DNA of 9,516 bases from an uncultured Erysipelotrichales bacterium (GTDB taxonomy: Bacteria > Bacillota_I > Bacilli_A > Erysipelotrichales > Coprobacillaceae). Positions 1 through 7,796 of the stretch are shown in pieces. The notes under the pieces are model-generated. The model did not search any database, was not told the origin of the DNA, and saw only the letters and a program-made list of their open reading frames with translations. Made by a program: the position numbers and the translations under genes. The DNA lies in contig CAJUJC010000084.1 of assembly GCA_910586805.1 (NCBI GenBank), forward strand, positions 1-9,516, read 5' to 3'. Numbering within the stretch: the stretch's first letter is position 1; the number at the start of each line of letters is the position of its first letter.

Positions 1-275
1 AAAGTGAGGAAATACATATGTGTAGATCATTAGATGAATTAAAACAACGTGGAATTCAAGAAGGTGAGATAAGAGGAATAGAGAAAGGAAAGATACTGGG
101 AATTCAAGAAGGTTTAACAAAAACATTGATTCAATTAGTGACATCAAAGTTAGGACATATATCAAAAGAATTGGTACTAGAGATTAAAAAAAGTGATGAA
201 AATAAACTAAATGAATTAATCATACGAATTTTTGATGTGAATAATGAAGAAGATATTTATAAGATTTTAAATTAA
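1..275 (+). CDS. C-terminal part of Rpn/PD-(D/E)XK transposase-associated nuclease family protein (5' end outside window)
   Basis: The reading frame is open back to the first base of the window, so the ATG at position 18 is probably internal and this is the 3' end of a longer gene. The visible part has an MCRSLDELKQRG segment, then Gly/Glu/Lys-rich repeats (QEGEIRGIEKGKILGIQEG), then a helical tail. Such charged EG/KG repeats followed by a short helical C-terminus are typical of the ends of Rpn-type recombination-promoting nuclease / 'putative transposase' proteins, which carry an N-terminal PD-(D/E)XK nuclease domain. That catalytic domain would lie upstream and is not visible, so activity cannot be judged. 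The family call rests on the repeat style alone and is moderate. The gene converges on the rubrerythrin gene and shares a terminator with it. Confidence 0.6.
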   Translation, partial: SEEIHMCRSLDELKQRGIQEGEIRGIEKGKILGIQEGLTKTLIQLVTSKLGHISKELVLEIKKSDENKLNELIIRIFDVNNEEDIYKILN

Positions 276-319
276 AAAGAGGCTGTAACGAAATAAAATA
301 ATTTCGTTCAGCTTCTTTT
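276..319. terminator. Bidirectional intrinsic terminator between converging genes
   Basis: AAAAGAGGCTG (275-285) plus ACGAAAT (288-294) pair with ATTTCGT (301-307) and CAGCTTCTTTT (309-319). The stem is about 19 bp with one bulged T at 286 and one G-T wobble, and the loop is AAAATA. Because the outer stem is A-rich on one side and T-rich on the other, a U-run forms whichever strand is transcribed. It starts directly after the stop at 275 on the plus strand and a few bases after the rubrerythrin stop on the minus strand, so it probably serves both genes. Confidence 0.85.
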
Positions 320-322
320 CGT

Positions 323-922
323 TTATTTACAAGTACAAGTATATGGTGCACAAGATAATCTAATAAAGAATCCTTGGTCGTGATCACAAACAGGACACTT
401 TTCTGGAACTTGTGTTCCTTCAAAAATAAATCCACAATTTTGACACATCCAACGTGTTGTTGATGGTGCTGAATATAATTGGTTATCTTGTAATAGCTTT
501 GCTAAATTTCCAAATCGTTGACCATGTATTTTTTCAATTTTTGCAATATTTCTAAAATCTTGAGCGACTTTTAAAAACCCTTCGTTTTCAGCAGTATTTG
601 CAAATTTGATATAAACATCATCAGCCTCTTCATTTTCATTATGTTCAGCATATTTCAAAAGTGTTGTTAAATCAGTAGAGATATCTATTGGATATCCACC
701 TTCAATTTGAATTGTTTCTCCTGCTAACTCTTTTAAATGATTATAAAAAATCAATGCGTGTTCTTTTTCCTGATTAGCAGTAAAATATAAGACATCTGCA
801 ATCATATGTTGTTTTTGTTTAAGAGCTTCACCTGCTGCAAAAGTATATCTATTTCTTGCTTGTGATTCACCAGCAAATGCTCTCATTAAATTGACTTTTG
901 TTTGACTTTGTCTGAAATCCAT
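323..922 (-). CDS. rbr: Rubrerythrin (diiron peroxidase with C-terminal rubredoxin domain)
   Basis: Cytoplasmic NADH-linked peroxide reductase of anaerobes that protects against hydrogen peroxide. The 199-aa product (from the chosen start) has an N-terminal ferritin-like four-helix domain. Its diiron ligands are recognisable at E19, E52xxH55, E93xxE96 and E130xxH133. A C-terminal rubredoxin-type iron site follows at C160xxC163 and C176xxC179. Three ATGs are possible; the one at 922 sits 9 bases after the AAAGGAG ribosome binding site (932-938), while the ATG at 928 is only 3 bases away and the ATG at 955 lies upstream of that site. Rubrerythrins usually end soon after the rubredoxin fold with a short Phe/Leu tail. 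This one goes on with IRLSCAPYTCTCK, adding Cys at 191, 196 and 198. A terminator separates it from the upstream MATE gene, so it probably has its own promoter. Confidence 0.93.
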   Translation of the reverse strand: MDFRQSQTKVNLMRAFAGESQARNRYTFAAGEALKQKQHMIADVLYFTANQEKEHALIFYNHLKELAGETIQIEGGYPIDISTDLTTLLKYAEHNENEEADDVYIKFANTAENEGFLKVAQDFRNIAKIEKIHGQRFGNLAKLLQDNQLYSAPSTTRWMCQNCGFIFEGTQVPEKCPVCDHDQGFFIRLSCAPYTCTCK

Positions 923-937
923 ATTCATCTTCTCCTT

Positions 938-954
938 TGCATATTTATTATGCA
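938..954. promoter_or_regulatory. Palindrome upstream of rubrerythrin, possible operator
   Basis: TGCATA-TTTAT-TATGCA is a perfect 6-bp inverted repeat with a 5-base centre, lying against the rubrerythrin ribosome binding site. A weak promoter may overlap it on the minus strand (TTGAAT at 972-977, 19 bases, CATAAT at 947-952), but the spacing is poor. Size and position suit an operator for a dimeric regulator. The sequence does not match the PerR box consensus well, so the regulator is unknown. Chance occurrence in AT-rich DNA is possible. Confidence 0.3.
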
Positions 955-955
955 C

Positions 956-985
956 AAAAATAAAAAGCCCTATTCAAGGACTTTT
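956..985 (-). terminator. Intrinsic terminator of the MATE gene, overlapping its stop codon
   Basis: On the minus strand AAAAGTCCT (985-977) pairs with AGGGCTTTT (971-963), with one U-G wobble and the loop TGAAT. A T-rich run (TTATTTTTG) follows. The MATE stop codon TAG (972-970) lies partly in the right arm. It should limit read-through from the exporter gene into rubrerythrin. Confidence 0.75.
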
Positions 986-2316
986 AAAGACTTAAAAAAT
1001 TTTAAAACAAAAGGTATTGTTATAAAGCATGAAAAAATATATGAAATTGGTTGAGCAATTTGAATACCAGTCAATCCTATGAACTGAGGAAGAATGGAAA
1101 TAAGAGGAATGAACAACAATCCACTTTGAATACATGCAAGTAACAATGCTCTTCCACTTTTTCCAATACTTTGAAATAACATATTACCAACTGCTGATAT
1201 AGGTAAAGTAAATAAGGTTAAACATAAATAACGCAAAGCACCACTGCCAACATGACCAACTATTTCATCGCTTCTAAATAATTGTATAATCAAAGGTGCT
1301 GCAAAAAAACATCCTAAGCATAAAACGCCTAATGCACACATTCCAAATATCATTGTAAAATAAGTTGCCTTTTTGACACGTTCATATTTTTTGGCTCCAT
1401 AATTATATGCACAAACAGGTTGAAATCCTTGTGCAATACCTAACGCAACACTAAACAATAAATTTCCACAACGACTAACAATACTCATTGCTGCAATCGC
1501 ACCATCTCCATAAAAAGCAGCTTGTGTATTTAAAACAGTTGTTGATACACTATTTAATCCTTGACGCATTAATGTTGGAAGTCCTGTGACAATAATATTT
1601 TGAATATCATAAAATTCCTTTGTAAAGAAATGATAATGAATTTTTGTCACAGTTTTTCCAGTCAAAAATGGAATCAACAAAATACCTGTACTTATATATT
1701 GTGATATGGCAGTTGCAAGTCCTGCTCCAGCTATATCCATAGATAAACCAAAAATCAAAATAGGATCTAAAAACATATTAAGCAAACCACCTGTTGTCAA
1801 ACCAATCATTGCAAAAGTTGCTTTGCCTTCATAACGTAAAATATTGTTTAAAACACACCCTGTTGTCATAGCTGGTCCTGATAAGAGTATAAATAATCCA
1901 TACATTTTGGCATCATTTAAGATGGTATTGGTACTTCCCAAAAATTTCATTAAAGGATCTAAAAAAATAAGACCAAATACACATATAACTACCCCTGATA
2001 ATAATGCTAAAAAAGCACTTGTAGATGCATAAATTTTCGCACGTTCTACTTTCCTTGCACCAAGTTGCCTACTAATATTACTTCCTGCTCCATGTCCAAA
2101 CATAAAACCAAAGGCTTGTAACACTGCCATTAATGCAAAAACAATTCCAGTTGCTCCACTCGCCGCCACACTGATTTGACTAACATAGTATGTATCAGCC
2201 ATATTATAAATATTTGTGATTAACATACTAATTGTTGTTGGTATTCCTAATGTCAGTATCAATTTCCAAACTGGTGTTTCAGTCATTTTTTGATACTGTC
2301 TATCTTCTTTATTCAT
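970..2316 (-). CDS. MATE-family multidrug/toxic compound exporter
   Basis: Integral inner-membrane antiporter that would expel cationic drugs or metabolites using a Na+ or H+ gradient. The 448-aa length and hydrophobic pattern fit the usual 12 membrane helices in two homologous halves. The first half has the family-typical NIYNMADTYYVSQI helix and the GHGAGSNISRQLGARK loop. The second half has the matching GFQPVCAYNYGAKKYERVKKA segment. I place the start at 2316: the AGGGG ribosome binding site is 9 bases upstream of that ATG, whereas the in-frame ATG at 2325 directly abuts the AGGGG and is unlikely to be used. It resembles the MepA/DinF-like Firmicute branch, but the substrate cannot be read from the sequence. 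A promoter (2342-2369) and a terminator (956-985) make it look monocistronic. Confidence 0.93.
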   Translation of the reverse strand: MNKEDRQYQKMTETPVWKLILTLGIPTTISMLITNIYNMADTYYVSQISVAASGATGIVFALMAVLQAFGFMFGHGAGSNISRQLGARKVERAKIYASTSAFLALLSGVVICVFGLIFLDPLMKFLGSTNTILNDAKMYGLFILLSGPAMTTGCVLNNILRYEGKATFAMIGLTTGGLLNMFLDPILIFGLSMDIAGAGLATAISQYISTGILLIPFLTGKTVTKIHYHFFTKEFYDIQNIIVTGLPTLMRQGLNSVSTTVLNTQAAFYGDGAIAAMSIVSRCGNLLFSVALGIAQGFQPVCAYNYGAKKYERVKKATYFTMIFGMCALGVLCLGCFFAAPLIIQLFRSDEIVGHVGSGALRYLCLTLFTLPISAVGNMLFQSIGKSGRALLLACIQSGLLFIPLISILPQFIGLTGIQIAQPISYIFSCFITIPFVLKFFKSLKVLE

Positions 2317-2341
2317 TGATAACATCCCCTCGATATTTCAA

Positions 2342-2369
2342 ATTATATCACCCTTTTATTTTAATACAA
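2342..2369 (-). promoter_or_regulatory. Sigma-A-type promoter of the MATE gene
   Basis: On the minus strand a TTGTAT -35 box (2369-2364) is followed by a 16-base spacer and a perfect TATAAT -10 box (2347-2342). The spacer ends in TGA, giving an extended -10 element TGaTATAAT. It lies about 25 bases upstream of the chosen MATE start codon. Confidence 0.7.
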
Positions 2370-2468
2370 TTATTTTTCTATTTCGCATATTTCCAAAATA
2401 AAAATCAATAACTTTCATCACTTTTGACATTTTCCAAAAAAATATACGCTTTGTATTCTTCCTATAAC

Positions 2469-2490
2469 AAAAAGACGATAAATCGTCTTT
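2469..2490 (-). terminator. Intrinsic terminator of the his operon
   Basis: AAAGACGA-TAAA-TCGTCTTT is a perfect 8-bp inverted repeat with a 4-base loop, at 2471-2490. On the minus strand it runs into five T residues before a G, which fits termination downstream of hisIE. It lies about 80 bases after the hisIE stop. A weaker hairpin (ACATTT/AAATGT, about 2503-2517) lies between them. Confidence 0.75.
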
Positions 2491-2569
2491 GTCTTGTGTA
2501 AAACATTTTTTAAATGTCTATATCAATATTTTCTAACATCTATTCAATAAAATAAATTTAGAAAAGTTT

Positions 2570-3211
2570 TTAATAATCTCCTCTTGTATGCATTTCTTTT
2601 TTATTACCAGTAATCTTATGTCTTTCTCCAAGTTTATTTTCAATATCTTCAACACGAATACCTTGATGAGACATTAAGACATAAATATGATAAAATAAAT
2701 CACTAATTTCACCTATTAACTCTTCTTTATCATTATTCTTTGCTGCAATAATTGTCTCACTTGCTTCTTCTCCTACCTTTTTACAAATCTTATCCACACC
2801 CTGTTCAAATAAATAATTTGTATAAGATTTTTCAACAGGATTCACTTTTCTATCTTCAATTAAATCATATAAATCATGAAAAATATCTAAATTCTCAAAA
2901 GGAAGAACTTCGTTAAAGAAACAAGAGTATGCACCTGTATGACAAGCAGCTCCAACTTGCTCTACATATATTAATAAAGTATCATCATCACAATCTAAAT
3001 ACATTCCTTTAATATATTGAAAATGTCCTGATGTTTCTCCCTTGTGCCATAATTCTCCTCTTGAACGAGAATAAAAGCACGTTTCTTTTGTACGTAACAT
3101 TCTGTCATATGCTTCTTCATTAACATAGGCAAGCATCAACACTTGTTTTGTTTGATAATCTTGTATAATTGCAGGAACTAACCCACCTTGTTTATTAAAA
3201 TCTGGTCTCAT
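2570..3211 (-). CDS. hisIE: Bifunctional phosphoribosyl-AMP cyclohydrolase / phosphoribosyl-ATP pyrophosphatase
   Basis: Catalyses steps 2 and 3 of histidine synthesis: PR-ATP to PR-AMP (HisE part), then opening of the adenine ring to ProFAR (HisI part). The 213-aa length is usual for the fusion. The N-terminal HisI domain (about 1-105) shows SRSRGELWHKGETSG (48-62), the metal-binding D73-C74-D75-D77 cluster, and the zinc ligands C90 and C97 in ACHTGAYSCF. The C-terminal HisE domain (about 112-195) has the acidic MazG-like helices KVGEEASETIIAAK and ELIGEISDLFYH. The start overlaps the hisF stop by 4 bases (ATGA), and the ribosome binding site AGGAG lies inside hisF, which indicates translational coupling. 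It is the last gene of the operon. Confidence 0.97.
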   Translation of the reverse strand: MRPDFNKQGGLVPAIIQDYQTKQVLMLAYVNEEAYDRMLRTKETCFYSRSRGELWHKGETSGHFQYIKGMYLDCDDDTLLIYVEQVGAACHTGAYSCFFNEVLPFENLDIFHDLYDLIEDRKVNPVEKSYTNYLFEQGVDKICKKVGEEASETIIAAKNNDKEELIGEISDLFYHIYVLMSHQGIRVEDIENKLGERHKITGNKKEMHTRGDY

Positions 3212-3975
3212 TTATTTCTCCTCACTGGAATGTTATGTTTTTTACATTCTTCTTTTACTTCATCTATTGTTGCTTCTCCATAATGAAACAAAGAAGCAGC
3301 CAATGCACCATCACAATTTGTTTTTTCAAACACCTCTATAATATCTTCAATTCCTCCACATCCACCACTTGCAATTACAGGAATAGAAACGACTTGCAAA
3401 ACTGCATTAAGCATATCTATATCAAACCCATCTCTTGTGCCATCTTTATCCATAGATGTAAGTAAGATTTCACCAGCACCTAACGCTTCACATTGTTGTG
3501 CCCATTCTATCAAATCAATACCTGTATTTTTTCTTCCACCTGCTACATAAACATCATAACCACTTTTATCATCTCTTTGTTTCGCATCTATCGCAACGAC
3601 AACACATTGAACCCCAAATTCATCTGATGCCTCTTTAATTAATTGTGGATTAGCAATAGCAGCTGAGTTCACTGAAACTTTATCTGCACCACTTGATAAA
3701 ATCATTCTAAAATCATCAATTGTTCTTATTCCTCCACCTACTGCTAAAGGAATAGATAACTCACTTGCACCTCTTTCAATTAAATCTTTGATAATATCTC
3801 TATTTTCATAAGTTGCAGTAATATCCAAAAAAACAACCTCATCAGCACACTGCAAATCATATTTTTTAGCAAGTTCAACAGGATCTCCAACTTCTTGTAA
3901 TCCAACAAAATGGACACCCTTAACAACTTTACCATTTTTAATATCTAAACATGGAATTATTCTTTTCGCAAGCAT
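3208..3975 (-). CDS. hisF: Imidazole glycerol phosphate synthase, cyclase subunit
   Basis: Synthase half of the HisH-HisF complex: it uses ammonia from HisH to convert PRFAR to imidazole glycerol phosphate plus AICAR, linking histidine and purine synthesis. The 255-aa (beta/alpha)8 barrel has the two expected catalytic aspartates, D11 in CLDIKNG and D130 in VVVAIDAKQRD. It also has both phosphate-binding segments, AVGGGIR (78-84) and IASGGCGG (201-208). The start at 3975 follows an AGAGGTGAT ribosome binding site and lies 19 bases inside the end of hisA, one of the longer overlaps in this operon. It overlaps hisIE by 4 bases at its other end. Confidence 0.98.
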   Translation of the reverse strand: MLAKRIIPCLDIKNGKVVKGVHFVGLQEVGDPVELAKKYDLQCADEVVFLDITATYENRDIIKDLIERGASELSIPLAVGGGIRTIDDFRMILSSGADKVSVNSAAIANPQLIKEASDEFGVQCVVVAIDAKQRDDKSGYDVYVAGGRKNTGIDLIEWAQQCEALGAGEILLTSMDKDGTRDGFDIDMLNAVLQVVSIPVIASGGCGGIEDIIEVFEKTNCDGALAASLFHYGEATIDEVKEECKKHNIPVRRNK

Positions 3976-4682
3976 TGAATCACCTCTTTTAAATGAACTT
4001 TCCCCTCATAATATGCTTTCCCTACAATACAGGCATAATAACCTTTCTCATTAACAGCATAAATATCTTCATCATCTTTGACACCACCTGATACAACACA
4101 TTGAATAGAAGTATTTCTATAAATATCTTCATACAAACCCATAGAAGGGCCAGTTAAAGTTCCATCTTTAGAAATATCTGTACATACAATATATTCTACT
4201 CCGATTTTTTCTAATTCTTTTAGAAATTCAAGATAATGTGTTTTGGTTTGCACTAACCATCCTGATGTTGCTACAAAACCATCTTTAACATCTACACCAA
4301 CAACAATTCGTTTTGAACCATATCTTTTCAATGCTTCTTTTAAAAATTGAGGATTTTCAATAGCTGCTGTTCCTAATATAACACGATCGATGCCAACATC
4401 ATCAAGATATAAAGAGACAGTTTGAATATCTCTAATTCCTCCTCCTAATTCCATAGGAATAGAAATAGCTTGTCTTATTTTCCTAATTGATTCTAGATTT
4501 GTAGTTGTGCCATTTTTTGCACCATCCAAATCTACAACATGAAGATAATCAGCCCCCATATCTTCAAAATTTTTTGCAATATCTTCAGGTTTTGATGAAT
4601 AAACAGTCTTTTGTGTATAATCACCTTTATATAAACGAACTGCTTCACCATCTTTTAAATCAATCGCTGGTATCACTAACAT
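3957..4682 (-). CDS. hisA: ProFAR isomerase (phosphoribosylformimino-AICAR ribotide isomerase)
   Basis: Catalyses the Amadori rearrangement of ProFAR to PRFAR, feeding HisHF. The 241-aa (beta/alpha)8 barrel is homologous to HisF in the same operon. Catalytic aspartates are at D8 (PAIDLKDG) and D131 (VVGVDVKDG). The phosphate-binding loops are LGGGIR (79-84) and SGGVKD (198-203), and TDISKDGTLTGPS lies between. The start at 4682 overlaps the hisH stop by 7 bases (ATGTTAG) and is preceded by AAGGAGA. It sits between the two genes whose product complex uses its product. Confidence 0.98.
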   Translation of the reverse strand: MLVIPAIDLKDGEAVRLYKGDYTQKTVYSSKPEDIAKNFEDMGADYLHVVDLDGAKNGTTTNLESIRKIRQAISIPMELGGGIRDIQTVSLYLDDVGIDRVILGTAAIENPQFLKEALKRYGSKRIVVGVDVKDGFVATSGWLVQTKTHYLEFLKELEKIGVEYIVCTDISKDGTLTGPSMGLYEDIYRNTSIQCVVSGGVKDDEDIYAVNEKGYYACIVGKAYYEGKVHLKEVIQCLRKE

Positions 4683-5284
4683 ACAACCATCTCCTTAAAT
4701 GCTAATAAAATTTGTTTTCCAATATACCCACTTTTTTCAGGATGAAATTGACATCCCATAACATTCTCTTTTCCTACAATAGCAGTAATCTTTTCATTTC
4801 CATACTCACAATATGCAATCAATTCATCATCATTGACATAAGCCATATAAGAATGAACAAAATACACATAATCATTTTCTTTTATATTTTTTACCAAAGG
4901 ATGCTTGTTTTTAAATATAAGTTCATTCCATCCCATATGTGGAATTTTTGCATCAACTTCCATTAACTTCACTTCGCCATGCAAAAAACCTAATCCTTCA
5001 GTTTCTTTCACTTCATACCCTTTTTCAAAAAGAATTTGCATACCTAAACATATCCCTAAAATAGGTATACCTGCTTCTTTCCTTTCATTCAAAATATCAA
5101 TCAAATCATACTTTCTTAAATTCTCCATAGCCACTGGAAATGTTCCAACACCAGGTAAAACAATTCCTTTTGCTTGTCTAACCATATTATGATCTCTACT
5201 TACAATAGCTTCAACACCAATTCTTAAAAAAGCATTTTCTACACTTTTTAAATTTCCTACATTATAATCAATAATCACTATCAT
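4676..5284 (-). CDS. hisH: Imidazole glycerol phosphate synthase, glutamine amidotransferase subunit
   Basis: Class I glutaminase that supplies ammonia to HisF through the barrel of the HisHF complex. The 202-aa product is of normal length. The full triad is present: nucleophile C79 in GICLGMQ, and H181 and E183 in GCQFHPEKSG. The oxyanion-side motif LPGVGTF is at 43-49. It starts 2 bases after the hisB stop, with an AAAGGG ribosome binding site inside the last hisB codons. Its end overlaps hisA by 7 bases. Confidence 0.98.
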   Translation of the reverse strand: MIVIIDYNVGNLKSVENAFLRIGVEAIVSRDHNMVRQAKGIVLPGVGTFPVAMENLRKYDLIDILNERKEAGIPILGICLGMQILFEKGYEVKETEGLGFLHGEVKLMEVDAKIPHMGWNELIFKNKHPLVKNIKENDYVYFVHSYMAYVNDDELIAYCEYGNEKITAIVGKENVMGCQFHPEKSGYIGKQILLAFKEMVVC

Positions 5285-5286
5285 AA

Positions 5287-5874
5287 CTACAACATCCCTT
5301 TTGAAGATACAATTAAATCTTTATTTTTTTCATCAATGCTCACTGCTTGTTTTAATGCTCTTGCAAAACTTTTAAACATAGCCTCAATAATATGATGTGT
5401 ATTTTCACCATAAGCTTGATTAATATGCAAAGTCATTAATGCATGATCACTGACTGCTTTAAAAAATTCTTTTGTCATCTCTGTTTCATAGTTACCTAAC
5501 ATTCCTAAAGGAAGTGTTGCATTATAGACCAAATAAGGACGTCCACTTAAATCAAGTGTTGTTGTCACTAAAGTTTCATCCATAGGAACACTCATTTGTC
5601 CATAACGATAAATTCCTTTTTTATCTCCTAATGCTTCTTTGATACATTCTCCTAAAACAATCCCTAAATCTTCAACAGTATGATGACTACCAACCTCAAT
5701 ATCTCCTTGACATTTCACTTCCAAATCAAAACCACTATGAAATGCAAATAATTCTAACATATGATTCATGAAACCAACACCAGTATCAACTTTTGCAATG
5801 CCATTTCCATCTATTTGCAAAGTCATTTGAATACAAGTTTCCTTTGTTTGTCTATCAATTGAACTTATTCTCAT
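5287..5874 (-). CDS. hisB: Imidazoleglycerol-phosphate dehydratase
   Basis: Mn-dependent dehydration of imidazole glycerol phosphate to imidazole acetol phosphate. It is the monofunctional form of 195 aa, with no histidinol-phosphatase domain such as that fused in enterobacteria. Metal-ligand motifs are visible: GFMNHMLELFAFHSGFD (34-50), HHTVEDLGIVLGE (64-76), DHALMTLH (143-150) and ENTHHIIEAMFKS (157-169). The frame opens at an earlier ATG (5889), but that ATG precedes the AGGAGG ribosome binding site. The ATG at 5874 lies 6 bases after AGGAGG, begins with the typical MRISSIDRQT and gives the standard family length, so I use it. The ribosome binding site is formed by the last Glu-Glu-Asp codons of hisD, and the start is one base after the hisD stop. 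Confidence 0.97.
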   Translation of the reverse strand: MRISSIDRQTKETCIQMTLQIDGNGIAKVDTGVGFMNHMLELFAFHSGFDLEVKCQGDIEVGSHHTVEDLGIVLGECIKEALGDKKGIYRYGQMSVPMDETLVTTTLDLSGRPYLVYNATLPLGMLGNYETEMTKEFFKAVSDHALMTLHINQAYGENTHHIIEAMFKSFARALKQAVSIDEKNKDLIVSSKGML

Positions 5875-5875
5875 A

Positions 5876-7174
5876 TTAATCCTCCTCAAATCTTACAGCT
5901 ACACTATTGGCATGAGCATCTAAACCTTCAAGTTTTGCAAATTTCACAACATCATCTTTAAAAGTAGATAAGACTTGTTTTGGATAATAACTGTAAGAAG
6001 AATACTTCACAAAATCATAAACACCCAATGCACTATAAAATTTTGCAGTTCCTCCTGTTGGTAAAACATGGTTTGTTCCTGACATATAATCACCTAATGG
6101 CTCAGGTGTATATTGTCCTAAGAAAATAGATCCAGCATTTTTTATTAGTGGTAATGTATCCATAGGATTATCTACCAATACTTCTAAATGTTCAGGTGCT
6201 AAGTAATTTGATACATCAAAAGCTTCTTTTATGTCATCAACAAGAATCGCTCCACCATAATTCTTCAAAGATTCCTCAATAATATCTGTTCTTGATAAAT
6301 AGCCCATTTGTCTTTTTAATTCACTATTCACTTTTTCTACCAATTCATAAGAAGTTGTGACTAAAATTGCACTTGCAAGTCTATCATGTTCAGCCTGACT
6401 CATTAAATCAGCAGCAACATATTTTGGATTTGCTTTTTCATCAGCAACAATCAAAATTTCACTAGGTCCAGCAACCATATCAATATCCACCATACCATAA
6501 CAACATTTCTTTGCAGTTGCGACATAAATATTTCCTGGTCCTACAATTTTATCTACCTTTTCAATTGTACTTGTTCCCACTGCCACTGCTGCTACACCTT
6601 GTGCTCCTCCTACTTTATAAATCTTTTCAATACCACACACATATGCCGCAGCTAAAATTGTTGGATTGACCTTTCCATCTTTTTTCACAGGTGTAATAAT
6701 GACTAAATTCTTTACACCTGCAAGCATAGCAGGAATCGCATTCATCATAACAGTTGAAGGGTAAGTTGCTGTTCCACCTGGAACATACAATGCTACATTT
6801 TCAATACCTCGAGCAAGTTGTCCCATAATAACACCATTCTCTTTAAATAAAGACCATGATTTCTCAACTTGGTTTTTATGGAAATCAATCAATTGTTGTT
6901 TTGTACGTTCCAATATCCTTATAAAATCAGCACCAACAATAGAAACACCTTCTAAAATTTCTTGTTTTGTTACAATAAAATCTTTAGGATCATTAATCAT
7001 AAAGCCATCAAATTGTTGACAATATTTCATCAATGCCTTATCTCCATTGGCTTTCACATCATCAATAATAGCTAAAACTGCTTCATTCACTTCTTTAGAA
7101 ATATCTTCCTTACGTGTAGAAAACTTCACTGCAATCTCTTCATAATTTCCCTTAAAATCTAAAATCTTTAACAT
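5876..7174 (-). CDS. hisD: Histidinol dehydrogenase
   Basis: Last enzyme of the pathway: it oxidises L-histidinol through histidinal to L-histidine with two NAD+. The 432-aa length is normal. The zinc ligands Q260, H263, D362 and H421 are all present (MSQAEHDR, GDYMSGTNH, LDAHANS). The catalytic pair E328-H329 lies in LAPEHLEV, and the NAD-binding region GPGNIYVATAKK (212-223) and MVAGPSEILI (233-242) are recognisable. The start at 7174 is one base after the hisG stop, and the last hisG codons supply a GGGGGAAAAG ribosome binding site. Confidence 0.98.
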   Translation of the reverse strand: MLKILDFKGNYEEIAVKFSTRKEDISKEVNEAVLAIIDDVKANGDKALMKYCQQFDGFMINDPKDFIVTKQEILEGVSIVGADFIRILERTKQQLIDFHKNQVEKSWSLFKENGVIMGQLARGIENVALYVPGGTATYPSTVMMNAIPAMLAGVKNLVIITPVKKDGKVNPTILAAAYVCGIEKIYKVGGAQGVAAVAVGTSTIEKVDKIVGPGNIYVATAKKCCYGMVDIDMVAGPSEILIVADEKANPKYVAADLMSQAEHDRLASAILVTTSYELVEKVNSELKRQMGYLSRTDIIEESLKNYGGAILVDDIKEAFDVSNYLAPEHLEVLVDNPMDTLPLIKNAGSIFLGQYTPEPLGDYMSGTNHVLPTGGTAKFYSALGVYDFVKYSSYSYYPKQVLSTFKDDVVKFAKLEGLDAHANSVAVRFEED

Positions 7175-7175
7175 T

Positions 7176-7796
7176 TTACTTTTCCCCCTTTAATGCATCT
7201 ACTAATTGAAAAATTTCTTCTTTTTTAAACTTCAAACTGACTTTATTCACTATCATTCTTGTAGAAATATCACAAATTTTTTCTATAACTTCTAATCCAT
7301 TAGCTTTAAGTGTTGAACCTGTTTCTACAATATCAACAATGGCATCACTCAATCCAACAACTGGCCCTAATTCCACTGAACCTTCTAATTTAATAATTTC
7401 TACATCTTCTTGCTTAGAACTAAAATAATCCTTTGCAACTTTTGTATACTTAGAAGCAATTCTTTTTCTTCGTTTATAATTCTTTGTCTTATATTCTGGA
7501 TAAGCAGCAACCGCAAAATAGCATTTTCCAATATCTAAATCTAACAATTCATAATAATCATTAAAATCACTATCTTCTAATGTATCTTTTCCTACAAAAC
7601 CCACATCAACAATTCCATGTTCCAAAAAAGTCAAAACATCATTTGCTTTTGCAAAAATCATTGAAATACCATCATTTGTTTCTATAAGTAATTCTCTATC
7701 TTTATTAAAAATAGGATCCATATCAAAACCTTTGTTTTGAAGAAGTTTACAAACTTGTTTCTCTATACGTCCCTTTGTAATAGCAATTTTAAGCAT
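7176..7796 (-). CDS. hisG: ATP phosphoribosyltransferase, short-form catalytic subunit
   Basis: Committing step: ATP plus PRPP gives N1-(5-phosphoribosyl)-ATP. At 206 aa this is the short HisG form, which lacks the C-terminal regulatory domain and needs HisZ for activity and histidine feedback. The adjacent hisZ fits this. Visible signatures are the N-terminal IAITKGRI, the GIVDVGFVGKD segment (61-71), and the PRPP-binding loop in DAIVDIVETGSTLKANGL (151-168). The ATG lies inside the end of hisZ (8-base overlap, ATGCTTAA) after a GAGGAAGAGG ribosome binding site. Translational coupling would help set the HisZ:HisG ratio. Confidence 0.97.
   Translation of the reverse strand: MLKIAITKGRIEKQVCKLLQNKGFDMDPIFNKDRELLIETNDGISMIFAKANDVLTFLEHGIVDVGFVGKDTLEDSDFNDYYELLDLDIGKCYFAVAAYPEYKTKNYKRRKRIASKYTKVAKDYFSSKQEDVEIIKLEGSVELGPVVGLSDAIVDIVETGSTLKANGLEVIEKICDISTRMIVNKVSLKFKKEEIFQLVDALKGEK

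Noticed and set aside
220..435. Minus-strand ORF overlapping the end of rubrerythrin and the bidirectional terminator
   Set aside because: It runs through the terminator hairpin and overlaps two genes; no family resemblance or ribosome binding site.
5875..5889. Upstream hisB start at 5889
   Set aside because: That ATG lies before the AGGAGG ribosome binding site. The ATG at 5874 has ideal spacing and gives the usual protein length.
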